From NCBI RefSeq assembly GCF_029919115.1, contig NZ_CP123990.1, positions 2,480,001 to 2,544,000 on the forward strand: a DNA stretch of 64,000 bases, read 5' to 3'. The translations under genes and the position numbers were made by a program. This document shows, in pieces, positions 49,892 through 58,920 of this stretch. Origin of the DNA: Variovorax paradoxus. GTDB taxonomy: Bacteria; Pseudomonadota; Gammaproteobacteria; Burkholderiales; Burkholderiaceae_C. The notes under the pieces are model-generated. The model did no database searches. It worked only from the letters and a program-made list of their open reading frames with translations, and had not been told where the DNA came from. Position 1 is the stretch's first letter; each line of letters starts with the position of its first letter.

Positions 49892-50599
49892 TTATTTGAG
49901 CTGCACCGACCCGGACACGTTCACGACCACGCTGGTCTTCCCGGCTTCCACCGGAACCGGCGCATCGGCCGAAAAAGACTTGGCGGATGCCGCCATGACG
50001 CGCGGCCGGATCGGGCCGTTGTCGTTCGCGTTCACCGAAACCTCGCGCAGCGTGTAGCCACCGAAGCCGAAGCCCTTGGCCAGTTCGGTGGCCTTCTGCT
50101 TGAAGTTGTCGATGGCGATCGTCTGCGCCTCGGTTTCGCTCTTGGCGCGCTGCTCGCGGCTCAGCGCAAAGCCCACATTGCCAACGTTGAGCGTGGTGAT
50201 GCGCCCGGCCGTCTGGGTAATCCGCGGAAAGTCGCGGCCTTCGAGCACCATTTCAGCGGAGCCCTGCCAGCCGTTGATCTTGCCTTCGCGCGTGTAGCGC
50301 GGCGACAGGCTGAAATTGCCGGTGCGCACATCGAGTTGGCCCGGCTGTGCATTCTTCTTGGCTTCGGCCAGCGCGGCGTCCACAGCGGCCTTGAGCTGCG
50401 ACTGAACCGTGGCGGCGTCGGTTGCGTCGCGCGTGGTGGTGAGCGTCATGCTCAGCAGGTCCTGCTGGACCTCGACCGTGCCCGAGGCCGTGAGCTGCAG
50501 CACGTTCTGTGGCGGCGCCATGTTCTGGGCCATGGCGCTGCTTGCGGCCCCGGCCGCGGCCAATGCGACGCAAGCCGCGATCAGTTTGATTTTTTTCAA
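49892..50599 (-). CDS. SIMPL (DUF541) domain periplasmic protein
   Basis: A 235-residue exported protein. TTG 50599 is preceded by GGGAG 9 bases away, followed by LKKIKLIAACVALAAAGAAS and a signal-peptide cleavage after AMAQ (about residue 25). The remainder is a SIMPL domain: VLQLTASGTVEVQQDLLSMTL, QTAGRITTLNVGNVGFALS, a central helical pair and FGFGGYTLREVSV. The family's function is poorly known; some members bind signalling proteins or act in the envelope. It lies 52 bases after a small exported-protein gene. Confidence 0.87.
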   Translation of the reverse strand: MKKIKLIAACVALAAAGAASSAMAQNMAPPQNVLQLTASGTVEVQQDLLSMTLTTTRDATDAATVQSQLKAAVDAALAEAKKNAQPGQLDVRTGNFSLSPRYTREGKINGWQGSAEMVLEGRDFPRITQTAGRITTLNVGNVGFALSREQRAKSETEAQTIAIDNFKQKATELAKGFGFGGYTLREVSVNANDNGPIRPRVMAASAKSFSADAPVPVEAGKTSVVVNVSGSVQLK

Positions 50600-50651
50600 G
50601 ACGAGATACTCCCTGGATTGGTACTCAAGACGCCAGACGCGCCGCGCCACC

Positions 50652-51008
50652 TCAGCGGCGCTGGCTGCGTGGCAAGGTCAGCGCGCGGCTGGCCGACATC
50701 GGCGCCGGCGCGATTCGCTCGGCCGGCTGCGATTCTGCCGAATTCGGCCGCGGGGGGGTGCCGGGCGGCGTCCACTGCCTTCGAACCTGCTGCCGCAGCT
50801 CGAAGAGTTCGGCCGCTGTAAGGCGCCGGCCGGCTGCCGCCTCCTCCCGCCGGATCTCGTCGCGCTGGGCCGCCCGATGGGCCGCAACGGCTTCGCGCAC
50901 CTCGCTGCGGCGCACGTCCCCCACCTTGAGAAAGTCACCGGCCAAAGCCAATGCAGGGCTGCAGCCGCAGGCAACGATGATCGGAAACGCGGAAAGAAGA
51001 GTTCTCAT
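50652..51008 (-). CDS. hypothetical small exported protein
   Basis: 118 residues with an N-terminal hydrophobic signal (RTLLSAFPIIVACGCSPALALAG). The two cysteines near residues 14 and 16 do not form a clear lipobox. A highly charged middle part follows (VREAVAAHRAAQRDEIRREEAAAGRRLTAAELFELRQQVRRQW, shortened: RREEAAAGRRLTAAELFEL), predicted helical, then a proline-rich tail. No named family recognised. It is divergent from the OmpR gene across a 172-base space, so it could be OmpR-controlled. Confidence 0.6.
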   Translation of the reverse strand: MRTLLSAFPIIVACGCSPALALAGDFLKVGDVRRSEVREAVAAHRAAQRDEIRREEAAAGRRLTAAELFELRQQVRRQWTPPGTPPRPNSAESQPAERIAPAPMSASRALTLPRSQRR

Positions 51009-51180
51009 TGAACAAAAGTCATCAGTGGGGTGGACTTTGCCACCGCCGGGCTAACGTCGGATGACTAGACCGCGAGCGACCGCAAGTTTTGTAACTTAGT
51101 GTCAAACCATAAGTAAAACTGGCTCAACGAGGGCCTAACGCCTTCAGAATCGGCGCTGTTACAAATTCAACGTTGTAGAA

Positions 51181-51912
51181 ATGACTCAAGTTCCCGCTCG
51201 CACTGACAAGATCGTGATCGTCGATGACGACGCCCGCATCCGCGACCTGCTTCGTCGCTACCTTACCCAGGAAGGTTTCGAAGTGATCGTGGCCGAGGAC
51301 GGCAAGGCGCTCAACCGCATCCTGCTGCGCGACACGGTCGACCTGATCGTGCTCGACCTGATGATGCCCGGCGAAGACGGCCTTTCGGTCTGCCGACGCC
51401 TGCGCGCCGCCAACGACCGCACGCCGATCATCATGCTCACCGCCAAGGGCGAAGACGTCGACCGCATCGTCGGCCTCGAGGTCGGCGCCGACGACTACCT
51501 TGGCAAGCCCTTCAACCCGCGTGAACTGCTGGCCCGCGTGCACGCCGTGCTGCGCCGCCGTCCGCCGCTCGAGGCGCCGGGCGCTCCTTCCACCGAGAAC
51601 GAAACCGTGACCTTCGGGCCTTTTGCGTTCGATCTCGGTTCGCGCACGCTCAAGAAGGACGGCGAGGAGCTTTCGCTCACCACCGGCGAATTCGCGATGC
51701 TGAAGGCGCTGGTGCGCCATCCGCGCCAGCCGCTGTCGCGCGAAAAGCTGGCCCAGTTGGCCCGCGGCCGCGAGTTCGAGCCCTTCGACCGAAGCCTCGA
51801 CGTGCAGATCTCGCGCCTGCGCAAGCTGGTCGAGGCCGACGCCGCGGCGCCCCGCTACATCCAGACGGTGTGGGGCGTGGGCTACGTGTTCGTGCCGGAC
51901 GGCGCGGCCTGA
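51181..51912 (+). CDS. ompR: OmpR-family response regulator
   Basis: A 243-residue DNA-binding response regulator. The receiver domain has acidic residues 15-17 (VDDD), phosphoacceptor Asp59 in VLDLMMP and Lys109 in GKPFNP. The C-terminal winged helix (about 145-240) ends QTVWGVGYVFVPD. Its high similarity in pattern to OmpR (FNPRELLARVHAVLRRRP) supports the symbol; Burkholderiales members are also called RisA. It is followed by the sensor kinase gene, which starts after about 76 bases in another frame. Confidence 0.92.
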   Translation: MTQVPARTDKIVIVDDDARIRDLLRRYLTQEGFEVIVAEDGKALNRILLRDTVDLIVLDLMMPGEDGLSVCRRLRAANDRTPIIMLTAKGEDVDRIVGLEVGADDYLGKPFNPRELLARVHAVLRRRPPLEAPGAPSTENETVTFGPFAFDLGSRTLKKDGEELSLTTGEFAMLKALVRHPRQPLSREKLAQLARGREFEPFDRSLDVQISRLRKLVEADAAAPRYIQTVWGVGYVFVPDGAA

Positions 51913-51988
51913 ACGACGTTCAGAGGTGGCCATCGGCCTGCAATCCGCCAGACCCAGCCCAGCCCAGGAGGACGGCGCCCAGGTCACG

Positions 51989-53398
51989 ATGCCAAGCCCT
52001 CTCGAGGGCACCGGCCAGCGTGACCGGCGACCGGGCCTGAAGCTCGGCTTCAGCCTTTTCTGGCGCACATTCTTCCTGCTCGCGCTGCTGCTGATCGGCT
52101 GCACGGTCGCCTGGCTGCAGACTTTCCGCTCGCTCGAATACGAGCCGCGCGCCATCCAGACGGCGCACCAGATCGCCTCGCTCGTGAACCTCACGCGCGC
52201 GGCGCTGGTGTACTCGGACGCGATCACGCGGGTGTCGCTCATCAAGACGCTGGCCGACCAGGAAGGCGTGCGCATTCTTCCGCGCGAGCCCAACGACCGG
52301 TTTCAGCCCTACACCAGCGGCGCGCTCGACCAGCGGGTGACCGAAGAGCTGATCGACCAGCTCGGCGAAGGCACCACGGTGGCCAGCCGCGTCAATGACG
52401 AGCCGGGCCTGTGGATCGGCTTCACCATCGAGAGCGACGCCTATTGGCTGCTACTCGACCCGACCCGCTTCAGCCGCGTGGGCGGCCGCACCTGGCTGGT
52501 GTGGCTCAGCACGGCCATGGCGCTCTCGCTGGCCGGCGCGGCGCTGATCACCCGGCTGATCAACCTGCCCCTGAAGCAGCTTTCGCGCGCCACCATGCAG
52601 GTGCGCGAAGGCGAATACGAGGCGCACCGGCTCGACGAGCGCGCCCGCACCAACGAAATCCGCGCGGTGAACATCGGCTTCAACCGCATGGCCGACCAGC
52701 TCGCCAAGATCGAACAGGACCGCGCCATCATGCTGGCCGGCATCTCGCACGACCTGCGCACCCCGCTGGCGCGCCTGCGGCTCGAAACCGAGATGAGCGT
52801 GTCCGACGAGGATGCGCGCGACCACATGGCGGCCGACATTGCCCAGCTCGACGCCATCATCGACAAGTTCCTCGACTACGCTCGCCCCGACCATGTCGAC
52901 CCCAAGCCCGTGCTGCTGCGCGACGTGGTGGATGCCTGCACCTATGCCGTGCAGGACTACGAAGAAATGAACATCCGGGTCGACGTGCCGCCCGACCTGC
53001 GTGTGATGGGCGACGAGGTCGAGCTCACCCGCGTCATTTCCAACCTGGTGGAAAACGCCCGGCGCTACGGCAAGACGCCTTCCACCGGCGTGGCCGACGT
53101 GGTGATCCAGGCGCAAGCCAACAACGATGCGGTGCTCATCAAGGTGCGCGACCACGGCGCGGGCGTCGAGCCCGCCCTGCTCTCGCAGCTGACCAAGCCC
53201 TTCTTCCGCGGCGACGTGGCGCGCACCTCGGCGGCCGGCGCCGGCCTCGGCCTGTCGATCGTGGCCAAGAACATCGAGCGCATGGGCGGCACGTTCGCGC
53301 TCACCAGCACGCCGGGGCGCGGCCTTGCGGCGCACATCCGCATGCCGCGCGCCATGCCGGTGCCCAAGCCGGCGGAAGCGCCCAGCCGCCGGGCCTGA
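51989..53398 (+). CDS. envZ: EnvZ-type sensor histidine kinase
   Basis: A 469-residue inner-membrane sensor. Transmembrane helices at about residues 22-44 and 168-190 bracket a periplasmic domain of about 120 residues. A HAMP segment follows (about 190-240), then the phosphoacceptor His254 in ISHDLRTPLARLR and the ATP-binding domain with NLVENARRYG, DHGAGVEP and GAGLGLSIVAKNIERMGG (part). ATG 51989 has AGG 5 bases upstream; a GTG at 51926 is possible. The partner is the preceding OmpR; it probably senses osmolarity or pH. Confidence 0.93.
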   Translation: MPSPLEGTGQRDRRPGLKLGFSLFWRTFFLLALLLIGCTVAWLQTFRSLEYEPRAIQTAHQIASLVNLTRAALVYSDAITRVSLIKTLADQEGVRILPREPNDRFQPYTSGALDQRVTEELIDQLGEGTTVASRVNDEPGLWIGFTIESDAYWLLLDPTRFSRVGGRTWLVWLSTAMALSLAGAALITRLINLPLKQLSRATMQVREGEYEAHRLDERARTNEIRAVNIGFNRMADQLAKIEQDRAIMLAGISHDLRTPLARLRLETEMSVSDEDARDHMAADIAQLDAIIDKFLDYARPDHVDPKPVLLRDVVDACTYAVQDYEEMNIRVDVPPDLRVMGDEVELTRVISNLVENARRYGKTPSTGVADVVIQAQANNDAVLIKVRDHGAGVEPALLSQLTKPFFRGDVARTSAAGAGLGLSIVAKNIERMGGTFALTSTPGRGLAAHIRMPRAMPVPKPAEAPSRRA

Positions 53399-53414
53399 GC
53401 CGGGGGGCCGAAAG

Positions 53415-53903
53415 TCAGCGGTAAAGCAGCGCCACGGCGCGAGCTTCCATCGCCCGGCCCTCGCCCACGGGGCCGAGCTTCTCGGCCGTCTTGGCCTTCA
53501 CGTTGACCTGCTCGGGCGCAAGCCCCAGCGTCTCGGCAATGCGCTGGCACATCGCCGGAATGTGCGGTGCCAGCTTGGGCGCCTGCGCGATCACCGTACT
53601 GTCGACGTTGCCGATTTCCCAGCCGGCGGCACGCACGCGGCGCGCCGCCTCGCCGAGCAGCACGGCCGAATCCGCCCCGCGAAATTGCGCGTCGGTGTCC
53701 GGAAAATACCGGCCGATGTCGCCCAGCCCCGCCGCGCCGAGCAAAGCGTCGGTAATGGCATGCAGCAGCACGTCGGCATCTGAATGCCCCAGAAGGCCGG
53801 TGGTGTGCGGCACCTCGACCCCGCCCAGGATCAGCTTGCGCCCAGCCACGAGTTGGTGAACGTCCCAGCCTTCGCCGACGCGAATATTGAACGGCGCCGT
53901 CAT
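53415..53903 (-). CDS. ispF: 2-C-methyl-D-erythritol 2,4-cyclodiphosphate synthase
   Basis: A 162-residue trimeric MEP-pathway enzyme. The metal-binding DVHQ is near residue 17. The family signature [25 protein letters not shown] begins near residue 42 (part: [19 protein letters not shown]). [19 protein letters not shown] (part) is near residue 138. The ATG overlaps the ispD stop as ATGA, as in many proteobacteria, and the gene is convergent with envZ. Confidence 0.96.
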   Translation of the reverse strand: MTAPFNIRVGEGWDVHQLVAGRKLILGGVEVPHTTGLLGHSDADVLLHAITDALLGAAGLGDIGRYFPDTDAQFRGADSAVLLGEAARRVRAAGWEIGNVDSTVIAQAPKLAPHIPAMCQRIAETLGLAPEQVNVKAKTAEKLGPVGEGRAMEARAVALLYR

Positions 53904-54613
53904 GCCGCACCCTTCTTGCGGCCGAGCAGAACCGCTTCGGCCAGCGCAAAGTCTTCTGAGAAGGTCACCTTGAAGTTCTGCGCGCTTCCCGGCACCAGCA
54001 AGGGCGAAAGGCCGATCGCCTCGATGGCGCCGGCTTCGTCCGTTACCGCGTCGCCTGCGCGCTCCAGCGCATCGAGCAGCATGCCAATCCGAAACATCTG
54101 CGGCGTCTGCGCCAGCCACTTGTCGGCGCGCGGCAGCGTTTGCGACACCCGGCTGTCGCCGGAAGAAACCTTCAGCGTATCCGCCAGCCGGTGCGCAAGC
54201 AGCCCGCCGACGGCGTCGTGCTCGCAAGCGGCAATCAGCGCCTCGATCTGGCTCGATGTGACCAGGCAGCGCGCCGCGTCGTGCACCAGCACCCAGTCAT
54301 GCGCTCCGGCGCCTTTGTGCCGCAGCGCCGCCAGGCCGTTGCGCACCGTGGCCGCCCGTGTGACGCCGCCCACCTGCAGCAGGAATTCACCCGTGGACGG
54401 AAAGCGCGGCAACGCCGCTTGAATGTCGCGGTCTTCAGGCGACACCACCACCGCCAGCCCGGCAAAGCGGCCTGCCAGCGCGCGGAATGCCTCCACCGTG
54501 TGGGCCACCATCGACGCCCCCGCGAGCCGCTGGTATTGCTTGGGCTGCGCGCCACCCGCACGGTGGCCGAAACCGGCGCAAGGAATCAGCACGAAAAGTC
54601 GGGAGGAAGACAT
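53900..54613 (-). CDS. ispD: 2-C-methyl-D-erythritol 4-phosphate cytidylyltransferase
   Basis: A 237-residue CTP-dependent nucleotidyltransferase. The N-terminal CTP-binding loop [19 protein letters not shown] is near residue 10. [14 protein letters not shown] lies near residue 85, VHDAARCLV near residue 108 and QTPQMFR near residue 163. It is divergent from mfd across 117 bases and coupled to ispF. With dxr at 28-29 kb, three MEP-pathway enzymes fall in this window. Confidence 0.96.
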   Translation of the reverse strand: MSSSRLFVLIPCAGFGHRAGGAQPKQYQRLAGASMVAHTVEAFRALAGRFAGLAVVVSPEDRDIQAALPRFPSTGEFLLQVGGVTRAATVRNGLAALRHKGAGAHDWVLVHDAARCLVTSSQIEALIAACEHDAVGGLLAHRLADTLKVSSGDSRVSQTLPRADKWLAQTPQMFRIGMLLDALERAGDAVTDEAGAIEAIGLSPLLVPGSAQNFKVTFSEDFALAEAVLLGRKKGAA

Positions 54614-54730
54614 GGAGGTCCGGCAGCGGCCAAGGGCCGTCAAGCGAATAAGGGGCCGCCATTCTAGAATCGACAGCTTCACACCCCTCGCCAGCCGGCG
54701 CGGGGTGTCGTGCATTTTCAGAAGCGCTCA

Positions 54731-57700
54731 ATGGACCTCCCCCACCTCACGGCGGGCAAGCGATTCACGCTGCCGCGTCCTCCTCTATCGGCCGACGCCC
54801 TGCTGCTGGCGCAATTGGGCATGCGCGAAAAAGCCGCGGGCCGCGCCACCGCGGTGTTCACGGCTGACGCAAACGACGCCCAGCGCCTGATCGACGAAAT
54901 GGCGTTCTTTGCGCCGGACCTGCGCTGCGCCCTGTTCCCCGACTGGGAAACGCTGCCCTACGACAGCTTTTCTCCCCACCAGGACCTGATCAGCGAACGG
55001 CTCGCCACACTCTGGCGCATCAGCCAGAAAGAGGCCGACGTGGTGCTGGTGCCCGCCACCACCGCGCTCTACCGGCTGGCGCCGCCCGCCTTCCTGGCGG
55101 GCTACACCTTTCACTTCAAGGCCAAGCAGAAGCTCGAGGAATCGAAGCTCAAGGCCCAGCTCACGCTGGCCGGCTACAGCCATGTGACGCAGGTGGTGAG
55201 CCCCGGCGAATACGCGGTGCGCGGCGGGCTGATCGACCTGTTTCCCATGGGCTCGCTCGTGCCCTACCGCGTCGACCTGTTCGACGACGAGATCGACTCG
55301 ATCCGCACCTTCGACCCCGACACCCAGCGCAGCCTCTACCCCGTGCCCGAGGTACGCCTGCTGCCGGGCCGCGAGTTTCCGATGGACGACGACGCCCGCG
55401 CGCGCTTTCGAAGCCGCTGGCGCGAGCTGCTCGAGGGCGACCCGACCAAGAGCCGCATCTACAAGGACATGGGCAACGGCGTGGCCACAGCCGGCATCGA
55501 GTACTACCTGCCGCTGTTCTTCGACGAGACGGCCACGGTGTTCGATTACTTCGGCCCCGACGCCACCGTGGTGCTGCACGGCGACCTCGAACCCGCGTTC
55601 CAGCATTTCTGGCAAGACACCAACGAGCGCTATCGCCTGGTGCGCGGCGACCCCGAGCGGCCGGCGCTGCCGCCCGAGGCGCTGTTTCTCAATGCCGAGC
55701 AGTTCTACCAGCGGGCCAAGCCGCATGCGCAGCTGGCCATCCGAGGCGACATCGCCGCCGAAACGCCGTATGCGGAGTTCGACAGGCTGCCGCCGTTCGC
55801 GGTGGTCCGCGGCGCCGAAGACCCGCTCGTCGGCCTCAAGGCCCACATCAAGGCAACGCCGCACCGGGTGCTGCTGATTGCCGAAAGCGAAGGCCGGCGC
55901 GAAAGCCTGCTCGACTTTCTCCGTGCCAGCGGCGTGAGCCCGCCGGCCTTCGACTCGCTGGCCGAGTTCGAGGCCTCCCCCGACGAGAAGATCGGCATTG
56001 CCACCGCCGCGCTGGCCTCTGGCTTCGCGTGGCGCGAACAGGGCATCGACCTCGTCACCGAAACCGAGCTCTTCGCCACCGCGCCCACCACCCGCCGCCG
56101 CAACAAGAAGCAGGAACAGGTCAGCGACGTCGAGGCGCTGATCAAGGACCTGTCCGAGCTCAACGTGGGCGACCCGGTGGTCCACACCGCCCACGGCATC
56201 GGCCGCTACCGCGGCCTGATCCACATGGACCTGGGCCAAGGCGTGGATGCCGAAGGCAAGCCGCTGCTGCAGGAAATGCTGCACCTGGAGTACGCCGACA
56301 AGGCCACGCTCTACGTGCCCGTTTCGCAGCTGCACCAGATCAGCCGCTACACCGGCGTGAGCGCCGACGAGGCGCCGCTGCACAAGCTGGGCTCCGGCCA
56401 GTGGGAAAAGGCCAAGCGCAAGGCCGCCGAGCAGGTGCGCGACTCCGCCGCCGAGCTGCTCAACATCTATGCGCGCCGGGCCGCTCGGCAAGGCCACGCA
56501 TTCCGCTATTCGGCCGCCGACTACGAAGTGTTCGCCAACGACTTCGGCTTTCAGGAAACAGCCGACCAGAAGGCCGCGATCCATGCCGTGGTGCAGGACA
56601 TGATCTCGCCGCAGCCGATGGACCGCCTGGTCTGCGGCGACGTGGGTTTCGGCAAGACTGAAGTGGCGCTGCGCGCCGCGTTCATCGCCATTACCGGCGG
56701 CAAGCAGGTGGCGTTCCTCGCACCCACCACGCTGCTGGCCGAGCAACATTACCAGACGCTGGTCGACCGCTTCGCCAAGTGGCCGGTCAAGGTGGCGGAA
56801 ATGAGCCGCTTCCGTTCGGCCAAGGAAATCACCGCGGCGGCCAAGGGCCTGGCCGAAGGCACGGTCGACATCGTGGTCGGCACGCACAAGCTGCTCTCGC
56901 AATCGGTCAAGTTCAAGAACCTGGGCCTGCTCATCATCGACGAGGAGCACCGCTTCGGCGTGCGGCATAAAGAAGCGATGAAGGCGATGCGCGCCGAGGT
57001 CGACGTGCTCACCCTCACCGCCACGCCGATTCCGCGCACGCTGGGCATGGCGCTCGAGGGCCTGCGAGACCTGAGCGTGATTGCGACCGCGCCGCAGCGG
57101 CGCCTGGCCATCAAGACCTTCGTGCGCAATGAGGGCACCGGCGTGATCCGCGAGGCCGTGCTGCGCGAGTTGAAGCGCGGCGGACAGGTCTACTTTCTGC
57201 ACAACGAGGTCGAGACCATCGAGAACCGGCGTCAGAAGCTCGAGGAGATTCTTCCGGAAGCGCGCATTGCCGTGGCCCACGGCCAGATGCCCGAGCGCGA
57301 GCTGGAGCGCGTGATGCGCGACTTCGTGGCGCAGCGCTACAACCTGCTCTTGTGCTCGACCATCATCGAGACCGGCATCGACGTGCCGACCGCCAACACC
57401 ATCGTGATGAGCCGCGCCGACAAGTTTGGCCTCGCGCAGCTGCACCAGCTGCGCGGCCGCGTCGGGCGCTCGCACCACCAAGCCTATGCCTACCTCATGG
57501 TGCCCGACACCGAGGGCCTGACCAAGCAGGCGGCCCAGCGGCTCGACGCCATCCAGCAGATGGAAGAGCTGGGCTCGGGCTTCTATCTTGCGATGCACGA
57601 CCTGGAGATCCGCGGCACCGGCGAGGTGCTGGGCGAGAACCAGAGCGGCAACATGATGGAGATCGGCTTCCAGCTCTACAACGAGATGCTGAGCGAAGCC

Positions 57701-58213
57701 GTTCGCGCGCTCAAGGCCGGGCAGGAGCCCGACCTGCTCGCGCCGCTCTCGGTCACAACCGAGATCAACCTGCACGCGCCCGCCCTCTTGCCCGATGACT
57801 ACTGCGGGGACGTACACCTGCGCCTCTCGTTCTACAAGAAGCTGGCCACCGCCAAGACACCCGAGCAGATCGACACGCTGCTGGAAGAAATCGTCGACCG
57901 TTTCGGCAAGCTGCCGCCGCAGGCGCAGACGCTGATCGACACGCACCGGCTGCGCGTGCTGGCGCGGCCGTACGGCGTGGTCAAGGTCGATGCGGCGCCG
58001 GGCGTGATCCACATCACCTTCAAGAAAGACCCGCCGGTCGATTCGATGGCCATCATTCACCTGATCCAGAAGAACAAGCACATCAAGCTTGCCGGCAACG
58101 AAAAGCTGCGCATCGAGCGCGAACTGAAAGAGCCGAAGGACCGCGCACAGATGGTGCGCGACGTGCTGCGCAGCCTCGGCCAACCCATCGTCAAGGAAAC
58201 CGCCCCCGCATGA
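54731..58213 (+). CDS. mfd: transcription-repair coupling factor Mfd
   Basis: A 1160-residue ATP-dependent translocase that removes stalled RNA polymerase and recruits UvrA. The UvrB-like N-terminus (FPDWETLPYDSFSPHQDL near residue 78), RNA polymerase interaction domain (DPVVHTAHGIGRYRGL near residue 480), and RecG-like helicase are present: Walker A CGDVGFGKTEVALRAAF near residue 640, DEEH near residue 740, TATPIPRT near residue 765 and the LHQLRGRVGRS helicase motif near residue 908. A C-terminal TRCF domain follows. ATG 54731 is chosen; a GTG seven codons earlier is possible. Its stop overlaps serB as ATGA. Confidence 0.97.
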   Translation: MDLPHLTAGKRFTLPRPPLSADALLLAQLGMREKAAGRATAVFTADANDAQRLIDEMAFFAPDLRCALFPDWETLPYDSFSPHQDLISERLATLWRISQKEADVVLVPATTALYRLAPPAFLAGYTFHFKAKQKLEESKLKAQLTLAGYSHVTQVVSPGEYAVRGGLIDLFPMGSLVPYRVDLFDDEIDSIRTFDPDTQRSLYPVPEVRLLPGREFPMDDDARARFRSRWRELLEGDPTKSRIYKDMGNGVATAGIEYYLPLFFDETATVFDYFGPDATVVLHGDLEPAFQHFWQDTNERYRLVRGDPERPALPPEALFLNAEQFYQRAKPHAQLAIRGDIAAETPYAEFDRLPPFAVVRGAEDPLVGLKAHIKATPHRVLLIAESEGRRESLLDFLRASGVSPPAFDSLAEFEASPDEKIGIATAALASGFAWREQGIDLVTETELFATAPTTRRRNKKQEQVSDVEALIKDLSELNVGDPVVHTAHGIGRYRGLIHMDLGQGVDAEGKPLLQEMLHLEYADKATLYVPVSQLHQISRYTGVSADEAPLHKLGSGQWEKAKRKAAEQVRDSAAELLNIYARRAARQGHAFRYSAADYEVFANDFGFQETADQKAAIHAVVQDMISPQPMDRLVCGDVGFGKTEVALRAAFIAITGGKQVAFLAPTTLLAEQHYQTLVDRFAKWPVKVAEMSRFRSAKEITAAAKGLAEGTVDIVVGTHKLLSQSVKFKNLGLLIIDEEHRFGVRHKEAMKAMRAEVDVLTLTATPIPRTLGMALEGLRDLSVIATAPQRRLAIKTFVRNEGTGVIREAVLRELKRGGQVYFLHNEVETIENRRQKLEEILPEARIAVAHGQMPERELERVMRDFVAQRYNLLLCSTIIETGIDVPTANTIVMSRADKFGLAQLHQLRGRVGRSHHQAYAYLMVPDTEGLTKQAAQRLDAIQQMEELGSGFYLAMHDLEIRGTGEVLGENQSGNMMEIGFQLYNEMLSEAVRALKAGQEPDLLAPLSVTTEINLHAPALLPDDYCGDVHLRLSFYKKLATAKTPEQIDTLLEEIVDRFGKLPPQAQTLIDTHRLRVLARPYGVVKVDAAPGVIHITFKKDPPVDSMAIIHLIQKNKHIKLAGNEKLRIERELKEPKDRAQMVRDVLRSLGQPIVKETAPA

Positions 58214-58920
58214 GCGCTACAGAAATCTCTTCCGGCCTCGTCATCCAGCGCGTGAAGCCGCCGCTGAAGCTCGCCGACTTCAAGCTGATCGCGTTCGACA
58301 TGGATTCGACGCTGATCAACATCGAGTGCATCGACGAGATTGCCGATGCCGTGGGCAAGAAAGCGGAGGTGGCCGCCATTACCGAAGCCACGATGCGCGG
58401 CGAAATCAAGGACTTCAAGGAAAGCCTCCGGCGCCGCGTGGCGCTCTTGAAAGGCGTGCCGGTCGAGGCGCTGCAGCAGGTGTACGACCAGCGTCTGCAG
58501 CTCAACCCAGGTGCTGCCGAACTGGTCGCGACGTGCAAGGCGGCCGGGCTCAAGGTGCTGCTGGTGTCGGGCGGCTTCACGTTCTTTGCCAACCGGGTGA
58601 AAGACCGCCTGGGCATCGATTTCGCACGCTCCAACCTGCTCGACGAAGCCGATGGCCGACTCACCGGCCAGGTGGTGCAGCAAAGCTGGGGCGACATCTG
58701 CGACGGCGCCGAGAAGCGCCGCACGCTGCGCGAAGTCGCATCTCTGCTCGGCATCTCCCTTGCCGAAACCATTGCCGTGGGCGACGGCGCCAACGACCTG
58801 CCGATGATGGGCGAAGCCGGCCTCTCCGTGGCGTACCACGCCAAGCCGAAGGTGCGCGAACAGGCCATGGTGGCCATCAACGAAGGCGGCCTCGACCGCT
58901 TGCTGGAGATTTTGAAATGA
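58210..58920 (+). CDS. serB: phosphoserine phosphatase
   Basis: A 236-residue HAD-superfamily phosphatase that makes L-serine. Motif I FDMDSTLI has nucleophile Asp30 and Asp32. Motif II LLVSGGF is near residue 120, and motif III/IV has Lys in EKRRTLR and VGDGANDLPMMGEAG near residue 192. The gene is coupled to mfd (ATGA) and to the next gene (ATGA). Confidence 0.94.
   Translation: MSATEISSGLVIQRVKPPLKLADFKLIAFDMDSTLINIECIDEIADAVGKKAEVAAITEATMRGEIKDFKESLRRRVALLKGVPVEALQQVYDQRLQLNPGAAELVATCKAAGLKVLLVSGGFTFFANRVKDRLGIDFARSNLLDEADGRLTGQVVQQSWGDICDGAEKRRTLREVASLLGISLAETIAVGDGANDLPMMGEAGLSVAYHAKPKVREQAMVAINEGGLDRLLEILK

Noticed and set aside
51061-51180. A sigma-70 promoter for ompR (TTGTAA with AGTAAA)
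   Set aside because: The -10 match is too poor to list as a feature; only the inverted half-sites are reported.
54785-58183. A 1132-codon open frame on the minus strand opposite mfd
   Set aside because: Antisense shadow of mfd; composition is rich in His, Arg, Leu and Gly, with no motifs.
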